Both the position numbers and the translations under genes were made by a program. A stretch of DNA of 64,000 nucleotides from Theocolax elegans (Eukaryota > Arthropoda > Insecta > Hymenoptera > Cerocephalidae): assembly GCA_026168455.1 (NCBI GenBank), contig CM047428.1, positions 19,682,759 to 19,746,758 of the forward strand, read 5' to 3'. Positions 36,320-46,785 of the stretch are shown here, one piece after another. Below the pieces are notes generated by a model that saw only the letters and a program-made list of their open reading frames with translations, was not told the origin of the DNA and did not search any database. Each line of letters starts with the position of its first letter. Position 1 is the first letter of the stretch.

Positions 36320-37633
36320 TTATAATTTAGATTTTAATTTAATACTATTGATAATGTCACTGTAATGTTGGCTAAGATGTCTAGTATCGTCTTTGCAATT
36401 GATCGCATTATGTTGCAGATTTATGTGGATCATTTCTGATAATACTCGTTTTTTCCAATTCTTTTCAGTATCAAGTATTTTGACGTTGTCAAAATCTAAC
36501 GAATGATCATATGCGAGCATATGTTCATTGATTACATAGTGCGACTCAGTTTTGTTTATATTAGCTTTATGTTCTTTAATACGACATTTTACTTGTCTCT
36601 TTGTTTCACCCACATAACTAGCATTACAATCTTTACAATCTATTTTATACACTACATTAGTTTTAGTTAATTTGTCTATTTTATCTTTGCCCCTCACAAT
36701 AACACCATCAATTTTATTATAAATTTTAGGTATAACTTTGATAGCTTTGCCCTTCATAGAACCAGATATTTTTTCATAAAATTTAGGAATAAAAGGAATA
36801 TTTAAAGTTGCTTTATAATTAGTTACTACTCTATTATTAACTTGATCATTGTTATGACTAGAACTATATTTTATTTTCTCTAATCTTTTTCTTACATTAT
36901 GATTTATAAACTTTTTTGGGTAACAATTATTTTTTAAAAATTCTTTGACTAGTTTAATATTGGTTCCATGAAATTTTTCATGTGCTAACAAAATTGCCTT
37001 GTCCACCAATGTATATACCATAGCCCGCTTTTGCTGTATTGTATGACTAGATTCAAAATGTAAAAATCGTCCTGAAAAGGTATCTTTCCTATACCAATTA
37101 GTAATAACTTTTCTATTTTCATTTCTTATTAGTGATACCTCTAAAAAACTTATATAACCATTATTCTCTTTTTCATGAGTGAACTGCAATTTCTCATGGT
37201 AGTTATTGAAAACTTCAATTACATTTGTTAATTTATTTTCGGGAATACACATAATTGTATCATCCACATATCTGTAATAGAACGGTGGAATAAAATCTAA
37301 TTTTTTGAGACAGTATTGCTCCAAATCTGTCATAACAATATCAGCAAAAATCGGGCTTACCGGGCTGCCCATAGGACTTCCATATAGTTGTTGATAATAT
37401 TTATTATCCCATTGAAAGTAAGTGTTGCGCATCAAAAATTTTACTACTTCAATTAATTCATGTAGAGAAACATTGTGTATTTTTCTTATTAAATGGTATC
37501 TTTTTTCAATACTTTTAAGAACTAATTCTTCTGGAACATTAGTGAACAAGGAGACTACATCTAGTGAAATTATTATATAATTTGCAGGAATGTCACAGTT
37601 GCTAAGTTTTTTTTTGATGCGCAACAAAATCAC
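36320..37633 (-). CDS. Penelope-like element RT + GIY-YIG endonuclease (5'-truncated, open)
   Basis: An uninterrupted 437-codon frame. RT motif A ISLDVVSLFTNVP (residues 22-34), motif B GSPMGSPVSPIFAD (85-98), motif C RYVDDT (121-126), then a long thumb/linker. The C-terminal GIY-YIG nuclease begins VVYKIDCKDC (327-336; the two Cys are a typical zinc-binding pair of this class), followed by YVGET (340-344), R346 and KEH (353-355). Penelope-like elements retrotranspose with telomerase-related RT and cut DNA with GIY-YIG. N-terminal RT motifs before motif A are missing (sequence left of the Met is MILLRIKKKL, then T-rich DNA), so the copy is 5'-truncated. It is the only long frame here without an indel break. 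Confidence 0.9.
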   Translation of the reverse strand: MILLRIKKKLSNCDIPANYIIISLDVVSLFTNVPEELVLKSIEKRYHLIRKIHNVSLHELIEVVKFLMRNTYFQWDNKYYQQLYGSPMGSPVSPIFADIVMTDLEQYCLKKLDFIPPFYYRYVDDTIMCIPENKLTNVIEVFNNYHEKLQFTHEKENNGYISFLEVSLIRNENRKVITNWYRKDTFSGRFLHFESSHTIQQKRAMVYTLVDKAILLAHEKFHGTNIKLVKEFLKNNCYPKKFINHNVRKRLEKIKYSSSHNNDQVNNRVVTNYKATLNIPFIPKFYEKISGSMKGKAIKVIPKIYNKIDGVIVRGKDKIDKLTKTNVVYKIDCKDCNASYVGETKRQVKCRIKEHKANINKTESHYVINEHMLAYDHSLDFDNVKILDTEKNWKKRVLSEMIHINLQHNAINCKDDTRHLSQHYSDIINSIKLKSKL

Positions 37634-37913
37634 TTAATTATTTTTTTTTATATTACAAAAACTCCATATAAGAAGCTTTTGCAATTGAAAGGACTGAAAT
37701 CAAACTGGAATCGACAAGTATTTTGAATCTAATTCCCATATTTTCTCTAATTATTTATATTTTAATTACACCTTTTTTATATGTAACTTATATTCCATAA
37801 TAGTTTTCTGCAATTGAAAGTATTGAAATCGAAAACAACATCCAAGAAGGTGTCAAAACCCGCAATATATAAGTTACATATAAAAAAGGTGTTAACACAA
37901 TACTTGCGGGTTT
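37634..37913. repeat. Nested inverted repeats between PLE and LINE #3
   Basis: caccttttttatatgtaact (from 37,771) is inverted at 37,871-37,890, and ccaagaaggtgtcaaaaccc (from 37,842) is inverted at 37,909-37,928. Two interlocked foldbacks over 160 bases with no ORF look like short template-switch junctions. Confidence 0.55.
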
Positions 37914-38790
37914 TGACACCTTCTTGGAAGGTGTTTTCGTATATAACTCCATCGAATAGAGATACTGTCAATAGCAAACGTCGTGCTTCTCCGATTACAC
38001 CTACTAGCTCGCAAGTAAATAAACTACATAAATTCAATGTGTCTTTAAATTTAAATTCATCTAATAGTAGTAACTCTAGTGTAAGTCTTGATAATTCTTT
38101 GCCTCCGACGCCAACGATAATAATGGCTAATGATGAAACATCCAAATGGTTCAAAAATTATTTAATTGATTTTAAGAAGTTTACGCAAGATATACCCCGT
38201 TACGTAGATATACCCGTGTTACTGCCTTAGAAGTTAAAGTTGATAATATAGTAAGTCAATTCAAACAAGAATTAAACGGTACTAAGGGTGATTTGGCTAG
38301 TATGTCTAGTTTAGTAATGGTTTCGGATCCTTGTAAAATTAGAATCAGTGGTGTACTAAATGAGTTGAAGGGAAATCCAGGTGGAGTAATTAATTCATTG
38401 TTTAGTATTTTTCGCTTAGTGGGTCTTAACAATCAAATCATTTTTGCACGTAACAATTCGTGCAAGCGCTATACAAACTCAGAACAATAACACGTCATGG
38501 ACTTTGATAGTCAAGCTGTCCTCACCTACTGTTCGTGATTTCATTTTAACTAAAGCATCTCTGCTCAAAAATCGTACAGTTCAAACAATTTTTGGGTTAG
38601 GAGATACTCGTAAAGTTTTTATTTCTGCAATCTGGCCAAAAGATATCTACTCCTTGTTAAAGAAAGCCATCATAATTGTCGACGCAAAGGGTTATGCTGG
38701 ATCCATTGTAGGAAACCTTGCTGTCTGCGTGCGAAAAACATACCGATCGCCTCTTATTCTAATTAAAAACGAAGCGGAGTTAAACTGACT
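37914..38790 (+). pseudogene. LINE #3 ORF1, broken
   Basis: A Ser/Asn-rich segment (SNSSNSSVSLDNSLPPTP), then MANDETSKWFKNYLIDF to 38,230; LEVKVDNIVSQFKQEL (coiled-coil-like) with CKIRISGVLNELKGNP (38,330; RRM-like start); and SWTLIVKLSSPTVRDFI to PKDIYSLLKKA (38,500-38,680). The last block aligns with LINE #2 ORF1. Frames change at about 38,230 and 38,450 through small indels. Confidence 0.6.
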
Positions 38791-38866
38791 ACCGGTGTTG
38801 CGAGCGCAATCTAAAGAGATCTCATTATTAACCTCTTCCACTACTCAATGAAATATATCCGAACAG

Positions 38867-40342
38867 TTGCAGCTTTTAAAACCAATAGCACATAGTACAT
38901 TATCAAGTGGGTACATTAATATAAATCGGTTGAAGAGTAACTTCACGTTACTCGAAACACATTGTATCAATAATTATTACGATGTAATTGCTATTTTTGA
39001 GACATTTCTTAAGCCCAATGATAAAAATACTTTGGTCACTCTTGAGGGATTCGCTCTTTATCGACTAGATAGAATAGGCAAGGAGGGAAGTGGTGTAGTG
39101 GTATATGTTAGAAACACCTATTGCCGTGAAATTAATAAGCCAATCAGAGGAAGTATTTAATAACTTACCTGAGTATCTAACAATTGAAATTTCTATTTTA
39201 AATATAGAACTGCTTTTTTCTGTTATCTATAGGCGACCAAAAGCCTCGTACACTATAGAATTTTTCAAGAAACTTATGGAAATTTTACCATCATATACTC
39301 ACGTAATTATTATAGGTGATTTCAACATTAACATGTTAACAGAAAACTTCGACTCACATTATCTTATTAATAATATCGTGGATAGTCATCACTTTCACTC
39401 GTCAAATCCCAGCCTATAAAGTGTCCTGTTGCACGGGCTTACCCATCAATATCAATATAAGTAATATGTTAGATACAGAAAAAAATCAGCACCTTGAAAC
39501 TTAATTACATAACGCTAAAAATTCGCGATCCAAATGGAGGGAGCTGAATAAAATCGGACACGTTACAAACATCCCTCACCATTACTATACTTCACTGCTG
39601 ATGAACTTAATAAACATTATGCAAGTGTACCTAAGATTAATATTTCAGGTGATAATTTTAGTATGGATGTATTATTCCATACAAATTGTTATCAATCTGT
39701 AAATGTTCCATTTAGATTTAATGAAATCAGTTATTCTAAACTACTTGAAGCTATCAAGGCCACTACATCGAAAACTAAGGGTAATGATGGCATTACCATT
39801 ACGATGATTGACCTGTCGTTGATTACAATCTCATGTCATATTTTAGCTTTATTTAATAGCTCTCTCAATGCTGGTATTTTTCCCATGGATTGGAAAAAAG
39901 CAATATTACTACCACTCTCTAAAGTTGGTAGTCCCACACCATCTGAAACTAGACCAATAGCACATCTACCTATATGATCCAAGTTGCTGGAGAGATTGGT
40001 TCAGAGTCGATTCTCACAATATCTTGAAAATAATGAATTATTAGCTGATAGACAAACAGGGTTTCGACGTGGTCATAGCACGCAAACAGCTCTTTTGGGA
40101 GTATTAGATGATGTACGATAGGCAATCAATAAGAGAATGGATACTATCCTTATTTTGTTTCATTTTTCCAAGGCTTTCGATACAATTTCATATTCAAAAT
40201 TATTGAGAAAACTTCGTGATTTTAACTGATCTACTCAAGCACTGCGATGGTTTTATTCATACCTCACCAATAGGAAATAGACGGTGATCCGAGAGAATGG
40301 ATCGACATCCGAATGGCTAAATGTAGAAGCAGGATATAAATG
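38867..40342 (+). pseudogene. LINE #3 ORF2 (endonuclease + partial RT), 3'-truncated
   Basis: Endonuclease: CINNYYDVIAIFETFLKP (38,970), LEGFALYRLDR (39,040), GVVVYVRN, VIYRRPKAS (39,220), IIIGDFNINML (39,310). The rest of EN and the linker are reduced. RT: FRFNEISYSKLLEAIK (39,710), MDWKKAILLPLSK, ETRPIAHL (39,940), ADRQTGFRRGHSTQTALLG (40,045), FSKAFDTIS (40,165; the first motif-A residue reads LFHF rather than LFDF). It stops in the motif B approach at 40,342 ('AGYK' then TGA), before YADD. Several stops (TAG at 40,120, TGA at 40,227, TAG at 40,278). Older and more decayed than LINE #2. Confidence 0.75.
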
Positions 40343-40522
40343 AGTAATAAAAATATTTTTTACATTGTTTGATAGTATTAAAAAAGAATAATATAATTTT
40401 CTTAGTTATTATTACAATATTACATTTAAAACACAAGTAAAAGTTAATAATTAAAATATACCTAATATAAATTAATTTGTATCTTGTGAAGTAGTAAATA
40501 CCTCACATAATAAAATAATATT

Positions 40523-41249
40523 CTACTCTTTGTCGTCGTCCAGTACCTGAAACAAATATATATAAAATTAATATAGTTAACGAACCAAAGATACTATTAT
40601 TGGAACAACTTACCTAACACAGGTAATGCCTGTGCATTACCTGTGCATAACTGTTGTTGCTACCTCCTCCTGGGTCAAGGGAAAACTCCTGCTGGGCTAC
40701 TTAGCGGCTCCTGGGCACTGGCTTCTGCTGGTCCTGGGCATCGTTACCTGTAGGGAAAATTAGAAATTAGAATGATAGTGAATGACGTAATTGTTTAAAC
40801 TAAATAAGGAAGTGTTTGTAATAAATGTAGTGTGTAGGATAGGTTAGAGGTAAGGTTGACATGTGGTATTAGAGAGGTTAAGAAAAAAGTAAACAATGCA
40901 TAACAACAAAGCTTGAGCCATTCTCATCACCGAATAGTATGAATAAATAAAAGGAAAGGATGGGAAATAATTGATTTAATTTGGTTAAGTTTGATAATAG
41001 AATTAATTTGGTATGTTTTATATGTTGGAGAGAAAGAGAGAAGAATAAACAAATAACACTTACCGTAAACGTCGAGCTAGTTGAAGAAGTGAGAGAGGTT
41101 ACTCGCTGTTGGTGATGGAAGATGATGGAAACGCCGACCCGCACGAACAACACCTTCGGATGATGGAAACTCCTTCCCTCGTAGACGTCGTCGCCGCGAA
41201 GTCGCACCAGGTTCGGATCGCCGCACAAACGCCGAGTATTTGTAAACAC
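40523..41249 (-). other. Three-exon transcription-unit-like cassette X1
   Basis: Minus-strand splice signals bound three exons: exon 1 ends ...TTTACG|GTAAGTG at 41,064; exon 2 is 40,747-40,614 (TTTTCCCTACAG|GTAACG to GTGTTAG|GTAAGTT); exon 3 starts 40,546 (TTTGTTTCAG|GTACTGG). Introns are 316 and 67 bases, exon 2 is 134. A 62-codon frame in exon 1 (MFTNTRRLCGDPN...) joins in phase 0 to MPRTSRSQCPGAAK and a stop. No domain is recognised. The same architecture recurs in X2 (44,753-45,546), which is the main reason for believing it. It may be non-coding or decayed. Confidence 0.4.
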
Positions 41250-41934
41250 GAAAGTGAGAGAGACGGAGAGAGAACAGACTCGCGCGCGAAGCGGTACTGC
41301 CGTATGCGTGTATATAGGCGGCGGCGGAGAGGGGGGAGCTCACTCGCTTGCACCACGAGGACTACCGAGAGAGCGCACCGGCGTAACGAAGCGCGGGACT
41401 CTCTCGGACTCAATTCCCGTGCGTAAGAGAGAGAAAAGAAGAGTGCGAATTGCACAAGTGGAGGCGCTAGCCCAGCTAACACTTGGGACTGTCGATAATA
41501 TTCGCACCGCTAAATTTGAATGGATAGTACGGAAGGAATGAAGGTGGCAGTAGGATCGATAGCACCCGTTGACCTGCCAATAATGGGAAAACGGGTGCCA
41601 TATTCAAATGAAGGAAGTTGACAGCGCCGCGGGTCGGCCTTGATGGAAATTTAGGAAAAAGGAAGAAGAAAGCGGAAAAAGGAGGAGAGGATTCATTACT
41701 AGCTGATCCGTTAAGTGAGACGCCAGTGCATTTACGAAGGTATCAGATATTATTTGGAAGTTGTTGATTATTTGGATTATTGTGATAGCGAAGATAGATA
41801 TTATTGGAAAGATTCACGGTCGTGATTTTCGAGACAATTATTAACCAGGAGCTTGAGAGTTTGAAGGAGTCTTGAGAGAAATATAATTAGTTTAGAACAA
41901 TCTGATTGTGAGGACTCGCGTGCGGTAAGTTGAA
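41250..41934 (+). promoter_or_regulatory. CpG-rich island between divergent splice donors (X1)
   Basis: GC/CpG-rich, GA-rich sequence in otherwise AT-rich DNA, with a TATA-like gtatatagg at about 41,308. It lies between the minus-strand donor at 41,063 and a plus-strand donor GCG|GTAAGTTG at 41,935. This is what a bidirectional promoter with two first exons would look like. Many overlapping frames here are composition artefacts. Confidence 0.4.
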
Positions 41935-42856
41935 TGCCTGAACATAGGTTGTAATCAAAGTGACCATTTTATTAACTTTTTCCAATTTTAAATGTACATG
42001 TTAATTCTTCTGACAATATACTAGTTTACGGATATCTGCATGATGTTTATCAAATAGTATGTGTTGACAAAGTATCAGCTGCTTCTACAGGAGTTAAATC
42101 CCTCTTTGTTTTTCATGAGACCAGAAGCAAAATTATATCTTGTCGCTAAACTTTCTGTGCAAAAATTTATATTCTATATAACAAAATTTTACTGTACAAA
42201 TCACTCAAGTCTAATATTTTCTGTACAAGTTAATACTAAATAATGTGTTATATATCATAGATATTTTAAATTAATAAATCAACCTAATATAGAAATTAAG
42301 TATAAATACCTAACTGCCGTTAAAGGTATTCTCTTACAATTAATAAATAAATAATTTCAATAACTCATTTTTTAGGTAATTAACGTATAATTGTAAGATT
42401 GTCTTATGTCATATCAAGAGTATCTCTTGTACCTAATTTAAAAATATTTTTATTTTCCACTGACATCTACATTTAACAACATATCTAAAACCATTTTAGA
42501 TGCTTTTACAATGAATGTAATTGAATTAATAAACTAATATTATATCACTTATTTACATTTATACTTGTATATTATCCTAATGACAAATGTAACACAAATA
42601 ATTTCATGCCATCCTGATCCTTTGAGTAATAGAGCTATGCATGCTTTTTTGCTATGCATTTAAAAGAATAATTAACGTTTCCTGATAAAATAATATCACG
42701 GTTAATACTATGAAAATAATGTTAAAAAAAGCTTATTATAGTAGATTTAAACAGCAACTCCGGCAAAATAGCGAGGTCAAGGGACCTGCTGATGGACTTA
42801 CATTCAATATTACATAATATTATATGGACTTACTTACAATATTATTTTAAATTATT
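41935..42856. other. AT-rich DNA, no gene seen
   Basis: Begins with the plus-strand donor of the X1 island. No exon, RNA gene or repeat could be supported in the next 900 bases. Confidence 0.5.
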
Positions 42857-43220
42857 CTTTAAAATTTTTTATACACTTTTTTAAATTTGATGCATAGAGA
42901 GATACTTTTACTGAACTTCTGTATGACCATAATACCAAATATTTTGATTCATCAAAAGGCGCAATAGCGCCTGACGCAACTATAGACGCGAGAGCCATTA
43001 TATATAGCTAACTAGCCCCCCCAAATTTTTACTTTTTAACCACTTCAATATTACTTATTTATTTTGTGCTATTGACCACGCATCACTTTCCTTATTGCTG
43101 ACCCTCACTGTACAACAAGTTTTGTCCGAATTCATTCGCGCATAATTAAGAAAATCGATGCCAAAGATATTGCTTGCTGAATTCCTTTTCTCGATTTTTG
43201 TTTCTTCCCTTTTTTCGTCT

Positions 43221-43225
<5 letters not shown>

Positions 43226-43266
<41 letters not shown>
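43226..43266. repeat. (AT)n microsatellite
   Basis: About 20 AT units between A1 and B1. In the second unit the X2 segment occupies exactly this position. Confidence 0.85.
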
Positions 43267-43269
<3 letters not shown>

Positions 43270-43564
43270 TATAGAAAGCGTAAAGAGATAGCAATATGGG
43301 AGATGTGTGAGATAGAAAGACAGCGTTGCGTGCCAGCCGGTTAACGAACGCGTACGGAGGTCCCAACGATTGGCAGGACATTTAGTTTAGATATGGCAGC
43401 AAGAGGGCGCTATATTATACTGCTACTGTCAGCTCAGTACTCTCTGTTGATATGCATTTTGTTTGGTTATAGTTTTATATCAAAGTAGAAAGTATTTTTT
43501 ATTAATTTAAATTTTTGAATTATTCTGATTAAAAATTAATTTTTTTAATTTTTTATAATCATAG

Positions 43565-43687
43565 GAAGGTTGTCGATACAATGCTTTGCACATTGCAGTC
43601 AAAGACACACAAAGTCCAGAAATATGTAAATTAATTTTGGATACCGTTGGAAATCCAGAATTTGTTAAAATGTTTCATAATTCGTAA
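43565..43687 (+). pseudogene. ANKLE2-like ankyrin exon fragment (copy 1)
   Basis: After a polypyrimidine-like stretch and acceptor (ataatcatag|) the sequence reads EGCRYNALHIAVKDTQSPEI then CKLILDTVGNPEF and a stop 7 codons later. EGCRYN...H.A.K..Q..IC.L.LD...NP.F is the first ankyrin repeat signature of ANKLE2/LEM4, a nuclear-envelope LEM-domain protein that regulates BAF dephosphorylation at mitotic exit. Only one 40-codon exon is present; flanks show no further ankyrin repeat. Likely a captured or stranded gene fragment. The assignment rests on motif memory. Confidence 0.65.
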
Positions 43688-44348
43688 TTGGTGGATTAAG
43701 ACAGATTTTAATTGTGTCAATTTAGATAATATAATTCATAATATTGTATTTTATAACTTGCAATACAATAATTATAAAACAATAATATAATAGTTAGCAA
43801 TATGTACATGAATTAAAAGAAATAAAAAGAAAAAGAGTAACTTTTTATTTCAGATTCTCAATTTCAGAATTTTTATCAACCTTACTACTACTTAAATTTA
43901 TTATGATTAATTATAAAATGGTATTTTTGTTTAATGAAACAAGCGTACATCATATTTTATTTTAATTAGTCCTTTCATTCCATATTTTTTTATAGAAACA
44001 TAGAATTAGTGGTATATAAAAGAAATAGTATACGCAAAACAACAGAACCAGAAAAATTAAAAGTTTATATAAATAAATATCAAACAAAAAGTAAATTTTT
44101 CAGTATTTCTTTAAAAATTTTATTACAAAACATGATACATATCTTTTTAGAGAACACGGTCATGTAATGTGAATAATAAAAAAATTATTATTGAATTAAA
44201 AAAAATTATTTTATTTTCAATATTCCTGTTATTCTTCTTTCTCTGCTGTTGTTGCTGAAAAATTTGTTGGTGGTGGATGACACCATCATCGCAAGTAGTA
44301 GACCTACATTACGAATACCCTGCTCGTAAGGGATGACCCTGAAGCTGG

Positions 44349-44725
44349 CTTTAAAATTTTTTATACACTTTTTCTAATTTGATGCACTAGAGCAGCTACT
44401 TTTACTGAACTTCTGTATGACAATAATACCAATATTTGATTCATCAAAAGGCGCGATAGCGCCTGACGCAAGTTATAGGCGCGAGAGCCATTTATATTAG
44501 CTAACTAGCCCCCCAAAATTTTTACTTTTTAACCACTTCAATATTACTTATTTATTTGTGCTATTGACCACGCATCACTTTCCTTATTGCTAACTCACTG
44601 TACAAACAAGTTTTGTCCGAATCCATTCGCGCCATAATTAAGAAAATCGATGCCAAAGATATTGCTTGCTGAATTCCTTTTCTCGATTTTTGTTTCTTCC
44701 CTTTTTTCGTCTCCCTATAGATATT
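44349..44725 (+). repeat. Repeat A2 (second tandem copy of A)
   Basis: Copy of 42,857-43,220 with about 10 small differences, ending at 'cgtctccctatag' where the (AT)n tract would begin. Confidence 0.75.
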
Positions 44726-44752
44726 GTGATGGTGTCATCATATATAGGGGGT

Positions 44753-45546
44753 ACCTGAAAATAAATAAGGAATATTAATATAATGTTATCTAGATATGGA
44801 AATTAATGAGATGTTATACTTAGCTGGTTCGGTGGTTAGCCAGAAGCGTAGGGTCAGGACGTTGATAGTGTGGTCTTGGAAGTGTTAAGGTTGTCCGCTC
44901 CGGGGTTCTCATCTGCAGGAAGATGAGGTTTCTGTGGTGAACACCTGCTCCTGGAGGACTGCATCTGTAAAGGGAAAAATATTTTAATATGTTGAATTGA
45001 TATGTATATTAGTGAGGGTACAAATATTCGGTGAGTACGTTTCAATAGATAACGATACATCGGTTGACACATATTTATGGGTTAATATCATGATTGCTAG
45101 GTAAATTACTTTAGTAAATAGTGGCTTGTTCATTCATTGAAGGAATGAACAAACCGTTGTTGTTTTAATAGAATTAGTTAAATGAATTGGAATAATTAAG
45201 GTTAATATTGATGTTATTTATTAAATATAGGGGAACATAGACATTGGAAAGCCGTAAAGAATTGACTTGGTAAAAGGTTACTTTAAGACTTACCTATTTC
45301 AGGAGTTTTGCATCATTGTTTATTGCAAATATGCAATAAGCAATGATGTAAACATTACCATGATCGCTGTGTGTATTGCCTCATGGAGCGTTGGTGGGGA
45401 GAACTCGTTGTCGTCCTCGCGCACGGCGTATACACGCGAGTATACGTACGCGCACACACTTTACACGCGCACAACACCCGCGGAACGGTTATCGTCGTCC
45501 CCGCCGGTGGGGATCGCGCGCACGCGGTGAACCGGTCGCGAAGCAC
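44753..45546 (-). other. Three-exon transcription-unit-like cassette X2
   Basis: Minus-strand splice signals: exon 1 ends ...GAAATAG|GTAAGTC at 45,294; exon 2 is 44,964-44,820 (TTTTTCCCTTTACAG|ATGCAG to CTAA|GTATAA); exon 3 starts 44,753 (TTATTTTCAG|GTACCCC). Introns are 329 and 66 bases, exon 2 is 145, close to X1 (316, 67, 134). Exon 2 opens with MQSSRSRCSPQKP (37-codon frame), echoing MPRTSRSQCP in X1. No domain recognised; exon 1 does not hold an open frame reaching the donor, so coding status is unclear. Confidence 0.4.
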
Positions 45547-46356
45547 GCTGTTTACGTGCCGGTTCGAGCTCAGTTGCGTCCATCTTGAATCGATCGAGAT
45601 TCAAGCGCGCGCATAGTAACTAGGCGGTCCGCGCTTTTATCGACGTAGGGATATATGTATCGATACGTAGGGAGTTTCGGAACACGTGTAGTGGGGATCG
45701 TTCGGGTATATATATATTTTACGTGTATAATATATAGAGGCGAATAAGAGATTTAAATCTCGCGCTAATGAGATTTTAGTAATATATTACTAAATGTTCT
45801 ATAGTAAGGACGATGTGTCGTGTATGGAATTACTGTATAAAATAGTATTATGACAGTAATTCCGTAATACACGTATATATACTGTAATAGTTGGGACAAT
45901 GATAACTTATGTAAATGAGTTGTCAATTTTGATATTAGTAAGGACTATACGGTAGCGGGGGGGCACCTGTGACATGTAATTACATGGAGATAAGTCAAAT
46001 AATGACTTATCTCCCGCAGGTGACACGAGAGAGATAAGGAACTGGGACAATAAGTGAGAAAAGGAGAGAGTATTTAAAATTTTCGGTTACGGAGGGTAGT
46101 TTCCGGAAAGGGAGTATTCTAGCATCGTGAGTTGAAGAGTAGAGTATCCTTAGTGATAGAGAGAGCAGTGTATTTTTGAGAGAGTCGATTATTGATAGTC
46201 ATTGTGAGGATTTATCTATATTTTGAAAAAGTATTTTTGAGCAGCTATTCAGTAGATCAAAGATTGAGAATTAATTACTCATAGATATATATATATATAC
46301 TAGATATATTGGATTATTATTTTTATATATAATATTTGAATTGATCTACTTAATTG
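45380..46356 (+). promoter_or_regulatory. CpG-rich island and divergent first exon (X2)
   Basis: 45,400-45,640 is strongly CpG-rich (gcgcacgcggtgaaccggtcg and similar). The sequence right of it leads to a plus-strand donor TTG|GTAAGTGA at 46,357. As in X1, a minus-strand donor lies ~85 bases left of the island. Short frames across the island are composition artefacts. Confidence 0.4.
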
Positions 46357-46785
46357 GTAAGTGATTCAATTATTATTGTGGCGTCTAATATATCTATTAA
46401 TTTACTGTTGGTCAAACGTGGTTGTTCCGGGAGTGATTGCTTTTCTATCGTTGGGTCCGTTGGGTTTTATTTGTTAATTACGTCGCGTTACGTTGGGTTT
46501 TTTCGCGCGTTATTAATAAATATTAAGTTTCACAAATCTCTCTCGTGGTAGTGGTGACAGTGGATTCCGCAAGGAATCCGCTTATTAATTTTCTGTGCGG
46601 AAAACAAGTGTATTTACGCCAACTATAAAAATTATTATAGATTACAGTGGAAACCGGTCCACTGTAAATTCGACGGGATCTCCTCTGAGAGAGTCGGCCG
46701 TGCAGGGTTTATTTTATTTTGTTAAAATTTTCGGCGTTTCCACCGGGAAACGGTTAATTAATTTAACCAAAAATTTGGTAACGTC
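46357..46785. other. Right part of X2 insert, no gene seen
   Basis: Follows the plus-strand donor. Includes a short inverted pair gtgacagtggattccgc / gcggaatcc-type around 46,553-46,580. It ends at the (AT)n tract where repeat B2 begins. Confidence 0.45.

Larger units (their letters stand above)
42857..44352 (+). repeat. Tandem repeat unit A1-(AT)n-B1
   Basis: A1 (42,857-43,220) recurs at 44,349-44,725. B1 (43,232-44,352) recurs at 46,786-47,890, so the two units are in direct tandem (period ~1,492) apart from a 2 kb insert in the second. A contains small GC hairpins (ggcgc-gata-gcgcc type) and the block related to the KRR1 upstream region. B carries an ANKLE2-like exon. The unit boundary shares 'ctttaaaatt'. 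Confidence 0.75.

Noticed and set aside
41099..41541. Several overlapping Arg-rich ORFs on both strands
   Set aside because: All fall in a CpG/GA-rich island where stop codons are rare in every frame; no domain, no consistent start.
45355..45616. Arg/Thr-rich ORFs in the second CpG island
   Set aside because: Same composition effect; four overlapping frames cannot all be coding.
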